In this document: piece by piece, positions 35,707 to 43,631 of the stretch
Layout of the letters: the number at the start of each line of letters is the position of its first letter
How positions within the stretch are numbered: the first letter of the stretch is position 1
Assembly: GCF_900089605.1 (NCBI RefSeq)
Contig: NZ_LT594324.1
Location: 558,001 to 622,000 of the forward strand
DNA from: Micromonospora narathiwatensis
Lineage (GTDB): Bacteria > Actinomycetota > Actinomycetes > Mycobacteriales > Micromonosporaceae
DNA length: 64,000 nt
Direction of reading: 5' to 3'
Notes under the pieces: generated by a model
What the model was told of the DNA's origin: nothing
The model's database searches: none
What the model saw: the letters and a program-made list of their open reading frames with translations, nothing else
Translations under genes and position numbers: made by a program

Positions 35707-36218
35707 CCACCGTGGACCGGCCCGTGACCGGCTCCGTCGAGCTGCGCCCCGTCGACCGGGACTCGTTCCGTGGCCTGCTGGGCCGGCAGGAGCCCACGGT
35801 CACCGTGGTCACCGCGCCCGGCCTCGCCTTCGGCCGGCGCCTGCCCTCGCTGCCGCCGGCCGGCGGCGCCGCCACCGACCTCACCGCCGAATCCGATGAT
35901 CCACCGCTGGTGTCGTTCCGCCTCGCGCGGCAGCCGGCGAACTGTCCGCCCCTGGCCCGCGCCGAGCACCTGGCCGTGCACCTGCTCGCCACCGGGCACC
36001 CGCTCGCCACCGGGCACCCGGCGACGGTGGACCTCTTCATCCTCGACGGCGCCGCCCGACTCGACTGGGTCCCGGGCCCGTTCGGCGTGCCGCTGATCGG
36101 CGACGCCCGCGCCGTCCTGCTCTGCCGGGTGGTGCGCCGGACCGAGGCCGGCGACCACACCGTGGTCCTCGGGGAGCCCCTGGCGCTCGGCGCCGACCTG
36201 GCGGTCAGGGCCCGCTGA
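35703..36218 (+). CDS. Flavin reductase-like FMN-binding protein
   Basis: A 171-residue protein of the flavin reductase (split-barrel) family. It has the early SVELRPVDRDSFRGLLGRQ, then TVTVVTAPG, PPLVSFRLARQPANCPPL and, near the end, LLCRVVRRTEAGDHTVVLGEPLALG, which corresponds to the usual GDHTIFVGEV motif. A duplicated LATGHP unit sits in the middle. It starts with GTG 35703, overlapping the preceding stop. It probably reduces FMN for a partner monooxygenase not encoded nearby. Confidence 0.82.
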   Translation: MTTVDRPVTGSVELRPVDRDSFRGLLGRQEPTVTVVTAPGLAFGRRLPSLPPAGGAATDLTAESDDPPLVSFRLARQPANCPPLARAEHLAVHLLATGHPLATGHPATVDLFILDGAARLDWVPGPFGVPLIGDARAVLLCRVVRRTEAGDHTVVLGEPLALGADLAVRAR

Positions 36219-36230
36219 CGCCGACCCCGG

Positions 36231-36686
36231 TCAGCGGGGTTCCCAGGCGTCGGGGCGGGCGATCAGCCGGCGTACGTGGCCGGGAAGCTTCCCGCTGACC
36301 ATCTCAGCCAGGCTCACCTCGTCGACCACCTGCCGCACGGCGGCGCGGACCGCCACCCAGAGCCGGGGCAGGTTCTCCGCCGCGCCCTCGTATCGGGTCT
36401 CCTCGGGGCGTAGCCCGCGTACCCCGGCCAGCGGGCCGTCGACGGCGCGCAGGATCTGCCCGATGGTCACCTCACGCGGCGGCCGGGCCAGGGCGTAGCC
36501 GCCCTCGGCGCCGCGCTGGGCCCGGACGATCCCGGCCCGGCGCAGGTCGGCCAGCACCGCCTCCAGAAACTTGCGGGGCATGTCCTGCTCCGCCGCGATG
36601 GCCTGGGTGGACAGCAGGGTGGGGTACGCGGTGGCCAGGCTCAGGGCGGCCCGGACCGCGTAGTCGCCGCGCGCGGAGATCTGCAC
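36231..36686 (-). CDS. Rrf2-family transcriptional regulator without cysteines
   Basis: A 151-residue winged-helix protein: MQISARGDYAVRAALSLA, STQAIAAEQDMPRKFLEAVLADLRRAGIV and RGAEGGYALARPPREVTIGQIL. IscR/NsrR-type members carry three Cys for an Fe-S cluster, but this sequence contains none, so it cannot hold such a cluster. It may respond to another ligand. It converges on the flavin reductase-like gene. Confidence 0.88.
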   Translation of the reverse strand: MQISARGDYAVRAALSLATAYPTLLSTQAIAAEQDMPRKFLEAVLADLRRAGIVRAQRGAEGGYALARPPREVTIGQILRAVDGPLAGVRGLRPEETRYEGAAENLPRLWVAVRAAVRQVVDEVSLAEMVSGKLPGHVRRLIARPDAWEPR

Positions 36687-36693
36687 CCTGCCA

Positions 36694-37605
36694 TCATGCC
36701 GGGCCGGGCCGGGCGGGGGAGTCGGCGGGCGGGCGGGGGCGCACCATACCGACGGTCAACGGGTGCTCGCGGGCGGCCCGGAACGCCCCCGGACTCATTC
36801 CGACCTCGCGGGTGAAGAAGCGGCCGAAGTTGGTCGGCTCGGGGAAGCCGAGCCGTCGGCCGATCCGGGCGATCGGCTCGTCGGTGGCGGCGAGCAGCCG
36901 GCGGGCCTGCAACGCGACCCGGTCGTCGATCACCTGCTTGGCGCTGCGCCCGGTCACCGCCAGGCAGGCGCGGGTCAGCGTACGCACCGAGCAGCCGATC
37001 CGGGCGGCGTAGTCCTCCACCCGGCGGGTGTGCTGATAGCCCCGCTCCACCTCCCGGCGCAGCCGCTGGAAGGCCTCCGTCTCCGGGCGCGGCGCGCGCC
37101 CCGACGCGGCGGGAAGCATGGTCAGCCGCAGCAGCAGCACGGCGAGCTGGTGGCGCAGCAGCGCTGCCGCGGCGGGCACCCCCGCGTGGCGGTCCGCGTC
37201 CACGGTCAGCTGGGTCACCTCGCTGATCACCGCGTCCTCGTCCTCCCCGGCGAGCTGCCGGTACGGGGGCACCGCGTCCGGGTCCACGTCGAGGCCGCTC
37301 AGCGTCCCGGCGCCCCAGCGCACCACCGTCGCGTCGAGCTGCGCACCGAGGCAGCGCAGCACCTGGCCGGGGCGGGCCCGCAGCAGCGCGCCGGGCCGGC
37401 AGGGCAGCGCCCGGAAGTCCAGCTCGGCGCTGCCGTGACCGCTCGTGACCAGGATCAGCAGGTCCGCGTCGAGGAGGACCGGGCGGGACCAGCCGGGCCC
37501 GGGCGCGAGGTCACCGAGCGCACCGGTGGTGATGTCGTCGGGGTCGTAGCCGAGAGTGGGCAGGTCGGTGCGGGTGGCCGGGGGAAGCTGACCGGTGTTG
37601 ACCAT
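36694..37605 (-). CDS. AraC-family transcriptional regulator
   Basis: A 303-residue regulator with an N-terminal cupin-like domain (ADLLILVTSGHGSAELDF, CRPGALLRARPGQVLRC) and a C-terminal pair of helix-turn-helix units (DYAARIGCSVRTLTRACLAVT and ARIGRRLGFPEPTNFGRFF). The ATG at 37605 is the natural start; the long upstream frame is antisense to the SDR gene and is a shadow. It is divergent from the SDR gene and may control it. Confidence 0.87.
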   Translation of the reverse strand: MVNTGQLPPATRTDLPTLGYDPDDITTGALGDLAPGPGWSRPVLLDADLLILVTSGHGSAELDFRALPCRPGALLRARPGQVLRCLGAQLDATVVRWGAGTLSGLDVDPDAVPPYRQLAGEDEDAVISEVTQLTVDADRHAGVPAAAALLRHQLAVLLLRLTMLPAASGRAPRPETEAFQRLRREVERGYQHTRRVEDYAARIGCSVRTLTRACLAVTGRSAKQVIDDRVALQARRLLAATDEPIARIGRRLGFPEPTNFGRFFTREVGMSPGAFRAAREHPLTVGMVRPRPPADSPARPGPA

Positions 37606-37700
37606 CGTTCCGACGTTAACGGTCGGCGGCGGATGTTGCACTTCGACGGATTCGGGCATCAAGGACGGGTCTTGTCGCCGGGGAGGCCGGCCGGTTAGGT

Positions 37701-37712
37701 TACCGATCGGTA
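37701..37712. promoter_or_regulatory. TetR-type palindrome TACCGATCGGTA before the SDR gene
   Basis: A perfect 12-bp palindrome lies 57 bases before the SDR start, in the gap shared with the AraC gene. The ACCGATCGGT core is typical of TetR-family operators in actinobacteria, yet no TetR gene lies nearby. The regulator may be encoded elsewhere. Confidence 0.5.
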
Positions 37713-37768
37713 GTGCCGGGGTCGCGCCGGACCGGCCCGCGGCCCGGCCGACTCGCGATGGGATGGGC

Positions 37769-38545
37769 ATGACGGATCTGTTCTCGGTCGAAGGCAAGAC
37801 GGTCCTGGTCACCGGCGGCTCGCGAGGGATCGGGCTCATGATCGCCCGGGGCTTCGTGCAAGCCGGCGCGAAGGTCATCATCTCCTCGCGCAAGGCCGAC
37901 GTCTGCGAGCGGGTGGCCAAGGAGCTGTCCGTCGAGGGGCACTGCGAGGCGATCCCCGCCGACCTGAGCGGCGACGTGGGCGCGCTGGGGCTGGCCGCCG
38001 CCGTCCGCGAGCGCACCGACCGGCTCGACGTGCTGGTCAACAACGCCGGTGCCACCTGGGGCGCGCCGCTGGAGGCGTACCCGGAGAGCGCTTTCGACAA
38101 GCTCTGGGCGGTCAACGTCAAGGCCGTCTTCCGGCTCACCACCGCGCTGCTGCCGGCGCTGCGCGCGGCGGCCAGCGCCGACGACCCGGCCCGCGTCATC
38201 AACATCGGGTCGATCGACGGCCTCCGCGTGCCGTGGATGGAGGTGTACGCGTACTCGGCGACCAAGGCAGCCGTGCACATGCTCACCCGCAGCCTCGCCC
38301 ACCAGCTCGCCGGCGAGCAGATCACGGTCAACGCGATCGCGCCCGGGCCGTTCGAGAGCAAGATGATGGCCTTCGCCCTGGACGACCCGGCGTCCCGGGC
38401 GGCGATCGAGCGGCAGGTGCCGCTGGGCCGGATCGGCCGTCCCGAGGACATGGCGGGCACGGCGATCTACCTGTCGTCCCGGGCCGGGGCGTACCTGACC
38501 GGGGCGGTCATCCCCGTCGACGGCGGCATCACCACGCACGGCTGA
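37769..38545 (+). CDS. SDR-family oxidoreductase
   Basis: A 258-residue short-chain dehydrogenase/reductase. The NAD(P) site is TGGSRGIG, followed by LVNNAGATWG and the catalytic Ser (GSIDG) with the Tyr-x3-Lys pair (YAYSATKAA). The C-terminal YLTGAVIPVDGG is typical of classical SDRs. An Arg/Lys pair after the Rossmann motif (SSRKAD) suggests NADP(H). The start is ATG 37769; ATG 37763 is an alternative. Resembles 3-oxoacyl-ACP reductase/RhlG-like members; the substrate is unknown. Confidence 0.9.
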   Translation: MTDLFSVEGKTVLVTGGSRGIGLMIARGFVQAGAKVIISSRKADVCERVAKELSVEGHCEAIPADLSGDVGALGLAAAVRERTDRLDVLVNNAGATWGAPLEAYPESAFDKLWAVNVKAVFRLTTALLPALRAAASADDPARVINIGSIDGLRVPWMEVYAYSATKAAVHMLTRSLAHQLAGEQITVNAIAPGPFESKMMAFALDDPASRAAIERQVPLGRIGRPEDMAGTAIYLSSRAGAYLTGAVIPVDGGITTHG

Positions 38546-38577
38546 GTCGGGCGTACCCCGGTCCGTGAGTTGCCGGA

Positions 38578-38606
38578 GCCGCGCGGACTCGGCAGATCCG
38601 CGCGGC
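38578..38606. terminator. Terminator between convergent SDR and SsgA-like genes
   Basis: A perfect 10-bp stem (GCCGCGCGGA / TCCGCGCGGC) with a 9-base loop in the 75-bp gap between convergent genes. Confidence 0.75.
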
Positions 38607-38620
38607 CCCGGTGTGCGTCG

Positions 38621-39052
38621 TCAGCGGCCGGCGAGCAGCCGGTTCACCGCCGTGTCGACGTCCAGGTGCTCGGCCTCCCGGCCGCGCGGGACGACGACGT
38701 AGGTCCGGCGCAGGAAGCGCACGAGGACGCTGCGCGGGACCTCGAAGAGGGCGTTGCCGTCCGGGGACGACAGCGCGAGCGCGACGAAGTCGCCGCGTGG
38801 CGTGGCCCACGGCCACACCCGGACGTCGCCGATGCCGGCCGGCTCGTCGAGCCCGGTGACCAGCAGTTCGCGGGCGAACGACCAGCTCACCGCCTCACCG
38901 CCAGCCGATTCGGCATGGAACAGGACATGGACCGCATACGGGTCAGCAGGGTCGTAACGCAAGCTGGCACGCACCGGCAATGCGGTGGCGTCAGGCGCGA
39001 CGAGCCTTAGCGACGTCTCGACCTCTACGGTCGTCGGTCGAATGACACTCAT
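38621..39052 (-). CDS. SsgA-family sporulation/cell-division regulator (SsgB-like)
   Basis: A 143-residue SsgA-like protein: VRASLRYDPADPYAVHVLFH, WSFARELLVTGL, GDVRVWPW, DFVALALSSPDGNALFEVPRS and LVRFLRRTYVVVPRGREAEH match the family along its full length. SsgA-like proteins recruit FtsZ and control septation in morphologically complex actinomycetes. The ATG at 39052 has GGGGAG upstream. It supports a sporulating host. Confidence 0.92.
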   Translation of the reverse strand: MSVIRPTTVEVETSLRLVAPDATALPVRASLRYDPADPYAVHVLFHAESAGGEAVSWSFARELLVTGLDEPAGIGDVRVWPWATPRGDFVALALSSPDGNALFEVPRSVLVRFLRRTYVVVPRGREAEHLDVDTAVNRLLAGR

Positions 39053-39321
39053 GGACGTTCTCCCCCCGGCACCGCTGCGGAACGCGCGTGTCCCGCTTTT
39101 CCCATACTCAGGTGCTACTCCTGGCTACGCTCCGCCATACGCTGACTTCACCCAGTGGTGGGAAGGGGGTGGGAAACGCCTCCGAGAATGTGAAAATTCT
39201 TGTAGGATTCCCTGTTCTGCCCAGTTCCGTGGTCCCGCCCGGCAACGGGTGGTTCAGTCGTCGACTTACTCCGGTAACGTCCAGTCCTCAACGGGGGTGA
39301 CGGTCCGGGGCGACACTGGGG

Positions 39322-39894
39322 GTGGAAATGGTCACGAGGGGTTCCTCAGTGGAGGCGAGGGCCACGGCCGACCCGCCGAAAGGAGCGGCCCGAACAGCCG
39401 AAAGGCGGGGGTACGAGGTGTCTGTGGAGCGCGGTGAACGGGGCGCCGGCGACGGCCACCGGGAAGCCTCCGGCGTCGCCGTCGAGCCACCGCCCCGAGG
39501 CCGCTGGCGGGGCCGCTTGCACACCACCCTCGACCTGATCCGGGCCAACCCCACCGGCCGGATCACCCTCAAGATCTTCATTGCCCTCGTCGGCGCCATC
39601 GTGGTCACCATCGGTATCGCACTCATCCCGCTGCCCGGACCCGGCTGGCTGATTGTGATCGCCGGGCTCGGCATCTGGGCCCTCGAGTTCATCTGGGCCC
39701 GCCGGCTGCTCACCTTCACCCGACGGAACGTGCACGCCTGGACGCGCTGGGTGCTCCGGCAGTCACTCCCGGTGCGCTTTCTGTTGGGCGTGGTCGGGCT
39801 GGTGTTCGTGGCCGTGGTGGTGTGGCTGTCGCTCAAGTACAGCCTCGGCATCGACGTGGTGGCACGGCTGCTGCACTACCTCGCGACCAACTGA
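39322..39894 (+). CDS. TIGR02611-type membrane protein
   Basis: A 190-residue protein with a disordered Arg/Glu-rich N-terminus and a membrane core. IFIALVGAIVVTIGIALIPLPGPGWLIVIAGLGIWALEFIWA contains the IPLPGPG motif that marks the TIGR02611 family, followed by the amphipathic RRLLTFTRRNVHAWTRWVLRQ and a last helix. Starts at GTG 39322, ATG 39328 or GTG 39424 are all possible; the conserved part begins around residue 65, so the start is uncertain. Confidence 0.82.
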   Translation: MEMVTRGSSVEARATADPPKGAARTAERRGYEVSVERGERGAGDGHREASGVAVEPPPRGRWRGRLHTTLDLIRANPTGRITLKIFIALVGAIVVTIGIALIPLPGPGWLIVIAGLGIWALEFIWARRLLTFTRRNVHAWTRWVLRQSLPVRFLLGVVGLVFVAVVVWLSLKYSLGIDVVARLLHYLATN

Positions 39895-39915
39895 CGACCC
39901 GCCGACCCCGGATTT

Positions 39916-39943
39916 TTGGTCTGGGTTCTCGATCAGGTAGAGT
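39916..39943 (+). promoter_or_regulatory. Sigma-70-type promoter of the tRNA-Val gene
   Basis: TTGGTC (39916-39921) and TAGAGT (39938-39943) are separated by 16 bases and lie 12 bases before the tRNA, the usual layout of a vegetative promoter. Confidence 0.6.
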
Positions 39944-39955
39944 CATCGGCGCTGA

Positions 39956-40027
39956 GGGCGATTAGCTCAGCGGGAGAGCGCTTCGTTCACACCGAAGAGG
40001 TCACTGGTTCGATCCCAGTATCGCCCA
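39956..40027 (+). tRNA. tRNA-Val (anticodon CAC)
   Basis: A complete cloverleaf is visible. The acceptor arms are GGGCGAT and ATCGCCC, the D-arm starts GCTCAGCGGGAGAGC, the anticodon stem CTTCG/CGAAG encloses TTCACAC with anticodon CAC, and the T-arm is ACTGG-TTCGATC-CCAGT. CCA is not encoded. Its 3' half, from the anticodon loop onward, is duplicated at 52998-53041 and serves as the attachment site of an integrated element. Confidence 0.95.
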
Positions 40028-40028
40028 C
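39985..40028. repeat. attL: left attachment-site repeat within tRNA-Val
   Basis: The stretch is identical to 52998-53031 for 34 bases (39985-40018), then one mismatch (T here, A at 53032), then nine more identical bases. It spans the anticodon loop to the tRNA 3' end. The intact tRNA lies on this side, so integration preserves the gene. Confidence 0.92.
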
Positions 40029-40035
40029 GCAGGTC

Positions 40036-40069
40036 AAAGGCCACTTCCCGGGCTCGGGAGGTGGCCTTT
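40036..40069. terminator. Terminator between tRNA-Val and the integrase
   Basis: A 15-bp stem with one G-T wobble (AAAGGCCACTTCCCG / CGGGAGGTGGCCTTT) ending in TTT. It stops the tRNA transcript from the left and can also end the integrase transcript. The same hairpin recurs at 60467-60500. Confidence 0.85.
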
Positions 40070-40099
40070 CTGCTGTGGTACAGCAGCTTTGTACAGCAG
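40070..40099. repeat. Left arm-site repeats (TACAGCAG pair)
   Basis: Two TACAGCAG copies (40079-40086 and 40092-40099) at 13-bp spacing, preceded by an inverted CTGCTGT (40070-40076). The same pair occurs inside the right end (52894-52914) and at both ends of the second element, so these are probably recombinase arm or Xis binding sites. Confidence 0.75.
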
Positions 40100-40104
40100 T
40101 TCCG

Positions 40105-41325
40105 TCAGTGGCCGAGTGAGTCACCGAGGCGTCTGAGGGCATCTCTGGTCGCCTTCGTCGATACCTGGGTGTAGATCTCCATCGTCACGGCGAACCGGGC
40201 GTGCCGGAGGACCTGCATGGCGACTCTCGGGTGGACGTCGAGGTCGGCCAGCAGGGTGGCGCAGGTTCGCCGCGCGTCGTGAACGGTGATCGGCGTGACC
40301 TTGGCTCTCTCGCACCGGGTCTGCCAGGAGCGCTGGAAGTTGCGCGGCTCGATCGGTGTGCCATAGCGGGTGGTGAATAGGAGGCCGTTTTCATGCCACG
40401 CCTTGCCGGCGGCTGCTCGTGCCTCGTCGCGTTGTTCTTGCCTGAGTTTGAGCGCGGTCAGGCAGATGTCGGGCAGGGGCAGGGTGGCGTCGGACGCCTG
40501 GGTCTTGGTGTCGCGGTGCAGGAGCTGCCCGCGTACGCGCTGCAGTTGACGGCCGACGGTCAGCTCTCCGGCGTCGAGGTCGACGTCTGACCAGGTGAGG
40601 CCGAGGGCTTCGCCCTTGCGTAGGCCGGTGACGAGGACCAGTGCGTAGGCGGCGTAGAGGGGGTCCTCGTCGGCGCGGGCGGATTCGAGGAACTTTCGGG
40701 CCTCGTCACTCGACCATGACTTGCCACGGCGGCGGCGGACGGTGGCGAGGGTGACCGGCACGGCCGGGTTCTTGGCGATGAGGTCTTCGGCCTGGGCGTG
40801 GGCGAGGGCGGCCCGCAGCGCGGCCCGGATGTCGCTGACCGTGCGGGTCGACGGGACGGCCTGGCAGCAGCGGCCGACCGCGCAGCAGCGCCACTTGAGC
40901 TTCGGGCGGGCGGCGTCCTTGCCCTGGGCGCAGCACTGGCAGGTGCGAGCCACCTGGTTGATCCAGGTCTGCACGTCGCGTGACTGGAGCCGGTCGAGCC
41001 GCTTGGCCCCGAGACCGGGGGCGATGTAGCGGCGGACGAACGTCTCGTAGGTGGCGTAGGTGAGGGGTGCCCGGTTCGGCTGGATGATCTCGGCGAGCCA
41101 GTAGGTGAGGAAGCTGCCGACCGTGGGGACGCTGGTCGCCACGGGTCCCTGCTTCGCCTGCTGGTGCAACTTGATCCACTTATCGTGCACCGCTTCACGT
41201 GTCTTGCCGTAGACGTACTTGCGGGTGCGCCGGCCGTCGGGCTTGGTAACCCAGACGTAGGCGGCGAAGCCGTTGCGGTACGGGAAGATGGAGCCTTCGC
41301 CGTTGGCTCGGGCGCGTCCAGGCAC
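40105..41325 (-). CDS. int: Tyrosine-recombinase integrase
   Basis: A 406-residue site-specific recombinase. The N-terminal SAM-like arm-binding domain has GEGSIFPYRNGFAAYVWV and TRKYVYGKTREAVHDKW. The core-binding domain (LTYATYETFVRRYIAPGLG) is interrupted at residues 129-154 by a Cys-rich insert with seven cysteines. The catalytic residues are Arg236, His349, Arg352, His375 and Tyr385. The start is GTG 41325 with AGGAGG upstream. It lies next to attL and converges on the tRNA, as in pSAM2-like elements. It should integrate and excise the element with Xis. Confidence 0.93.
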   Translation of the reverse strand: MPGRARANGEGSIFPYRNGFAAYVWVTKPDGRRTRKYVYGKTREAVHDKWIKLHQQAKQGPVATSVPTVGSFLTYWLAEIIQPNRAPLTYATYETFVRRYIAPGLGAKRLDRLQSRDVQTWINQVARTCQCCAQGKDAARPKLKWRCCAVGRCCQAVPSTRTVSDIRAALRAALAHAQAEDLIAKNPAVPVTLATVRRRRGKSWSSDEARKFLESARADEDPLYAAYALVLVTGLRKGEALGLTWSDVDLDAGELTVGRQLQRVRGQLLHRDTKTQASDATLPLPDICLTALKLRQEQRDEARAAAGKAWHENGLLFTTRYGTPIEPRNFQRSWQTRCERAKVTPITVHDARRTCATLLADLDVHPRVAMQVLRHARFAVTMEIYTQVSTKATRDALRRLGDSLGH

Positions 41326-41522
41326 CAGGCGGCCTCCTGGCGTTTGACCTGTTCGCGGATGTAGTCGTCGACCCACTCGGGGAGAATGCGGCGGTACTTG
41401 CCGTCCTTGATGGAGCGCAGCTCGCCGGTGGCGATCTTCATCTTGACCTTGGAGATGCCGAAGCCGAGCAGGACGGCGACCTCGGCGGGTGAATACCAGC
41501 GCGGGGTGAGGCGTCTGCTCAT
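40560..41522 (-). CDS. Xis-like DNA-binding protein; reading frame continues into the integrase gene
   Basis: The ATG at 41522 overlaps the stop of the repSA-type gene (ATGA). The first ~70 residues (RRLTPRWYSPAEVAVLLGFG, SKVKMKIATGELRSIKDGKY, RRILPEWVDDYIREQVKRQ) are a typical excisionase-type helix-turn-helix. After about residue 80 the frame meets no stop until 40560, running through more than 760 bases of the integrase gene in another phase. That part is Ser/Pro/Arg-rich and looks like a shadow, so the true C-terminus is uncertain. A lost stop codon or an indel between xis and int is possible. Confidence 0.7.
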   Translation of the reverse strand: MSRRLTPRWYSPAEVAVLLGFGISKVKMKIATGELRSIKDGKYRRILPEWVDDYIREQVKRQEAAWCLDAPEPTAKAPSSRTATASPPTSGLPSPTAGAPASTSTARHVKRCTISGSSCTSRRSRDPWRPASPRSAASSPTGSPRSSSRTGHPSPTPPTRRSSAATSPPVSGPSGSTGSSHATCRPGSTRWLAPASAAPRARTPPARSSSGAAARSAAAARPSRRPARSATSGPRCGPPSPTPRPKTSSPRTRPCRSPSPPSAAAVASHGRVTRPESSSNPPAPTRTPSTPPTHWSSSPAYARAKPSASPGQTSTSTPES

Positions 41523-43087
41523 GCGGCGGCCCCGACGAGCCACGCTTCGTGGGCGAGTTCTTCTCGACCGAGGCGTGTGGCTCGGCGACGTTGGGCGGCG
41601 GCGGTGTTGGCCAGGAGTGCGTCGCCCTCGGTGAGCCAGCCGGCGCCGGCGTAGGTGAGGGTGCCGATGGTGATGGTGTCGGCAGTGTTGTCGTCTTCGG
41701 TGCGGCGGTAGATGGCCCGGGTGTCGCGCAGCTGGCCGAAGGTGACGGAGTAGCGGCGGGCCTTGGTGAGGAAGTGGCCGCCGAAGCCGAGCATGTGCGC
41801 CCAGCGGCGCAGCCCGGCGTAGGGGCGCGGTTTGGTGTCAAGGCTGTCTTGACGGTCGTCGGCTGTTGCGGCGCCGCTGGTCGTATCGGTGCCGGTGGGT
41901 CGTCCGAGGTGCCAGCAGGCGTCGATGAGGCGGGCGAGGTGGTTGCCTTCCGGGTCGGCGTAGTTGTCGATCGTGGCGGGGGTGAGTCGGGTGGAGCAGT
42001 GGCCGGTGGCTTCGGTCGCCTTGGTGGCGTACTTGGCGAGGTAGGCGGCGACCTTGTCGTCGGTCAGTTCGCCGCCGGCGCTGTTGATGCGGCGGACGTC
42101 GACCTGCTCGCCCCAGGCGACCAGCCAGCCTTGCGGTCGGTCGGGGTGCGGGGGTGTGGTGACGGTGATCTGGGAGGCAGCGGCGTGGACGGCTTCCTCC
42201 AGGTTGTCGACGGTGATGGCGGCCGGCGGCGGCACGAGGGCGTCCGGGTCGTCGGGGTCGACGCCGTCGAGGCGTAGCAGGCAGTGGAAGTGCACGGCGG
42301 CCCGGCGCTGCATCTCGGCGACCTTGCCGTGCGACACCCGCACGGGCGGCACCCAGCGAACCTTGCCGGAAGCGGTGACGATGCGGGCGAGCGGGATGCC
42401 GCGCTTGCGGCAGAGGGCGGCGAGGTGCCGTTCGATGGCCTGTTTGGTGCGCCGCCACAGCTCGCCGGAGAAGTAGTTCCAGACGACCTGGTGGTCGTGG
42501 TCGTAGCAGTCCAGGCACAACGGCTGCCCGAGCCGCGGATCGTCGGCGTCGTGCCGGGCGAAGCACACCGCGGGCTGCCCGTGCCGGCAGGTGCCAGCCT
42601 CGCGGCGTGCATGGCAGGGGGCCGGGCGGCAGTCGCAGCGCTGCCGGCTGCGGCAGGTGTGGCGTGCGACGTGGCGGTGGTGGACCGCGCCGAAGGATGG
42701 GGCGGTGAAGGTGGCGAAGACGACCGGGTGCCGGCCGACCGAGGCGGGAACGCCCTTGCCGCCGGTCAGACCGCAGCGGACGACCTGGAAGGCGTCGCCC
42801 TGGTAGACCCAGGCGCAGTCTCGGCACTGCGCTTCGCGGCGGTTGCCGCACGCTTTGTAGAGCGTCCGGTCGGGCAGCTCGCCGGTGTGCTGCTCGCTCA
42901 GGACCCGGCCGCTGTCGCGGTCGACAGCGGCGATGGTGCCGGTGAGGCGGATCGGGCGGGCGCAGCCGCCAGCAGGGCGGGTGTGCTCCAACCAGCCGGA
43001 GAACTCCGGCGCGGTGGCGCGATACAGGGCTTGGGCGTCACGACCGGCGACGAGACCGGGACGGGACAGGGTGAGCGGGGTGGACAC
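41519..43087 (-). CDS. RepSA-type replication initiator
   Basis: A 522-residue initiator resembling the RepSA family of AICEs, which replicates the excised circle. It has Cys/His-rich clusters (CGNRREAQCRDCAWVYQGD, CRSRQRCDCRPAPCHARRE, CLDCYDHDHQVVWNYF), the HFHCLLRLDG segment and KVAAYLAKYATKATE. The start is GTG 43087 (VSTPLTLSRPGL), after GAGGAGAG. It is the first gene of a repSA-xis-int operon, all overlapped by ATGA junctions or close spacing. Confidence 0.87.
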   Translation of the reverse strand: MSTPLTLSRPGLVAGRDAQALYRATAPEFSGWLEHTRPAGGCARPIRLTGTIAAVDRDSGRVLSEQHTGELPDRTLYKACGNRREAQCRDCAWVYQGDAFQVVRCGLTGGKGVPASVGRHPVVFATFTAPSFGAVHHRHVARHTCRSRQRCDCRPAPCHARREAGTCRHGQPAVCFARHDADDPRLGQPLCLDCYDHDHQVVWNYFSGELWRRTKQAIERHLAALCRKRGIPLARIVTASGKVRWVPPVRVSHGKVAEMQRRAAVHFHCLLRLDGVDPDDPDALVPPPAAITVDNLEEAVHAAASQITVTTPPHPDRPQGWLVAWGEQVDVRRINSAGGELTDDKVAAYLAKYATKATEATGHCSTRLTPATIDNYADPEGNHLARLIDACWHLGRPTGTDTTSGAATADDRQDSLDTKPRPYAGLRRWAHMLGFGGHFLTKARRYSVTFGQLRDTRAIYRRTEDDNTADTITIGTLTYAGAGWLTEGDALLANTAAAQRRRATRLGREELAHEAWLVGAAA

Positions 43088-43374
43088 GACTCTCTCCTCA
43101 TGGGGTGGCAGGGACGGGAGACGAAGCACCACCAGCCGTGGACGTCTGTCCGCTGGTGGTGTTCGTCGTGTCTCCTGGCACCGCCGAGAGGGCGGCTGAC
43201 GCCGGAGGGCGGATTCGTGGTCGTGCCACTTCCCGCCGATGGGTCATGTCCTTTCGCGCTCGTTGAGCCGATGAGTGAGGCCGGCACGGGTGGGGAGCCT
43301 GGAATGTCGGCATCCGGCGGGTTGCCGCAGGCTGACCCCACCCGTGAGGTGTGCGAATCCGGGCCATCGTGGAC

Positions 43375-43532
43375 GGCAGGAAAGGCCGTGCTGGGCACTC
43401 AGCAGATTCGGGGAACCGGCGCAGTGGCCGGTGCGGTCGAGAGCTGGCGGGACGTGGCCCGCATCAGCGGCAGGAAGGCCGCTCGGCATCTCCGACGTCG
43501 AGTCCAGCGATCTGGCAGGAAGGCCGCGCTGG
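43375..43532. repeat. Three direct repeats GGCAGGAA(A)GGCCG upstream of the repSA gene
   Basis: Copies start at 43375, 43469 and 43514 and run GGCAGGAAAGGCCGTGCTGG, GGCAGGAAGGCCGCTCGG and GGCAGGAAGGCCGCGCTGG. They lie in the gene-free 43088-43631 segment just upstream of the initiator gene. They may be initiator-binding iterons or operators. The rest of this segment shows no gene. Confidence 0.4.
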
Positions 43533-43631
43533 CGTGCTCGACGAGGGCCAGAGTAGCACCGGGTACCGACAGGTCAACCCGCCGTGAAACTGCTGTCGAG
43601 CTGATCGATCACAGGATTGGCTCGGCGCTGC

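Noticed and set aside
36694..38460. 588-codon minus-strand frame as one large protein
   Set aside because: Only the part up to 37605 reads like an AraC regulator; the rest is antisense to the SDR gene.
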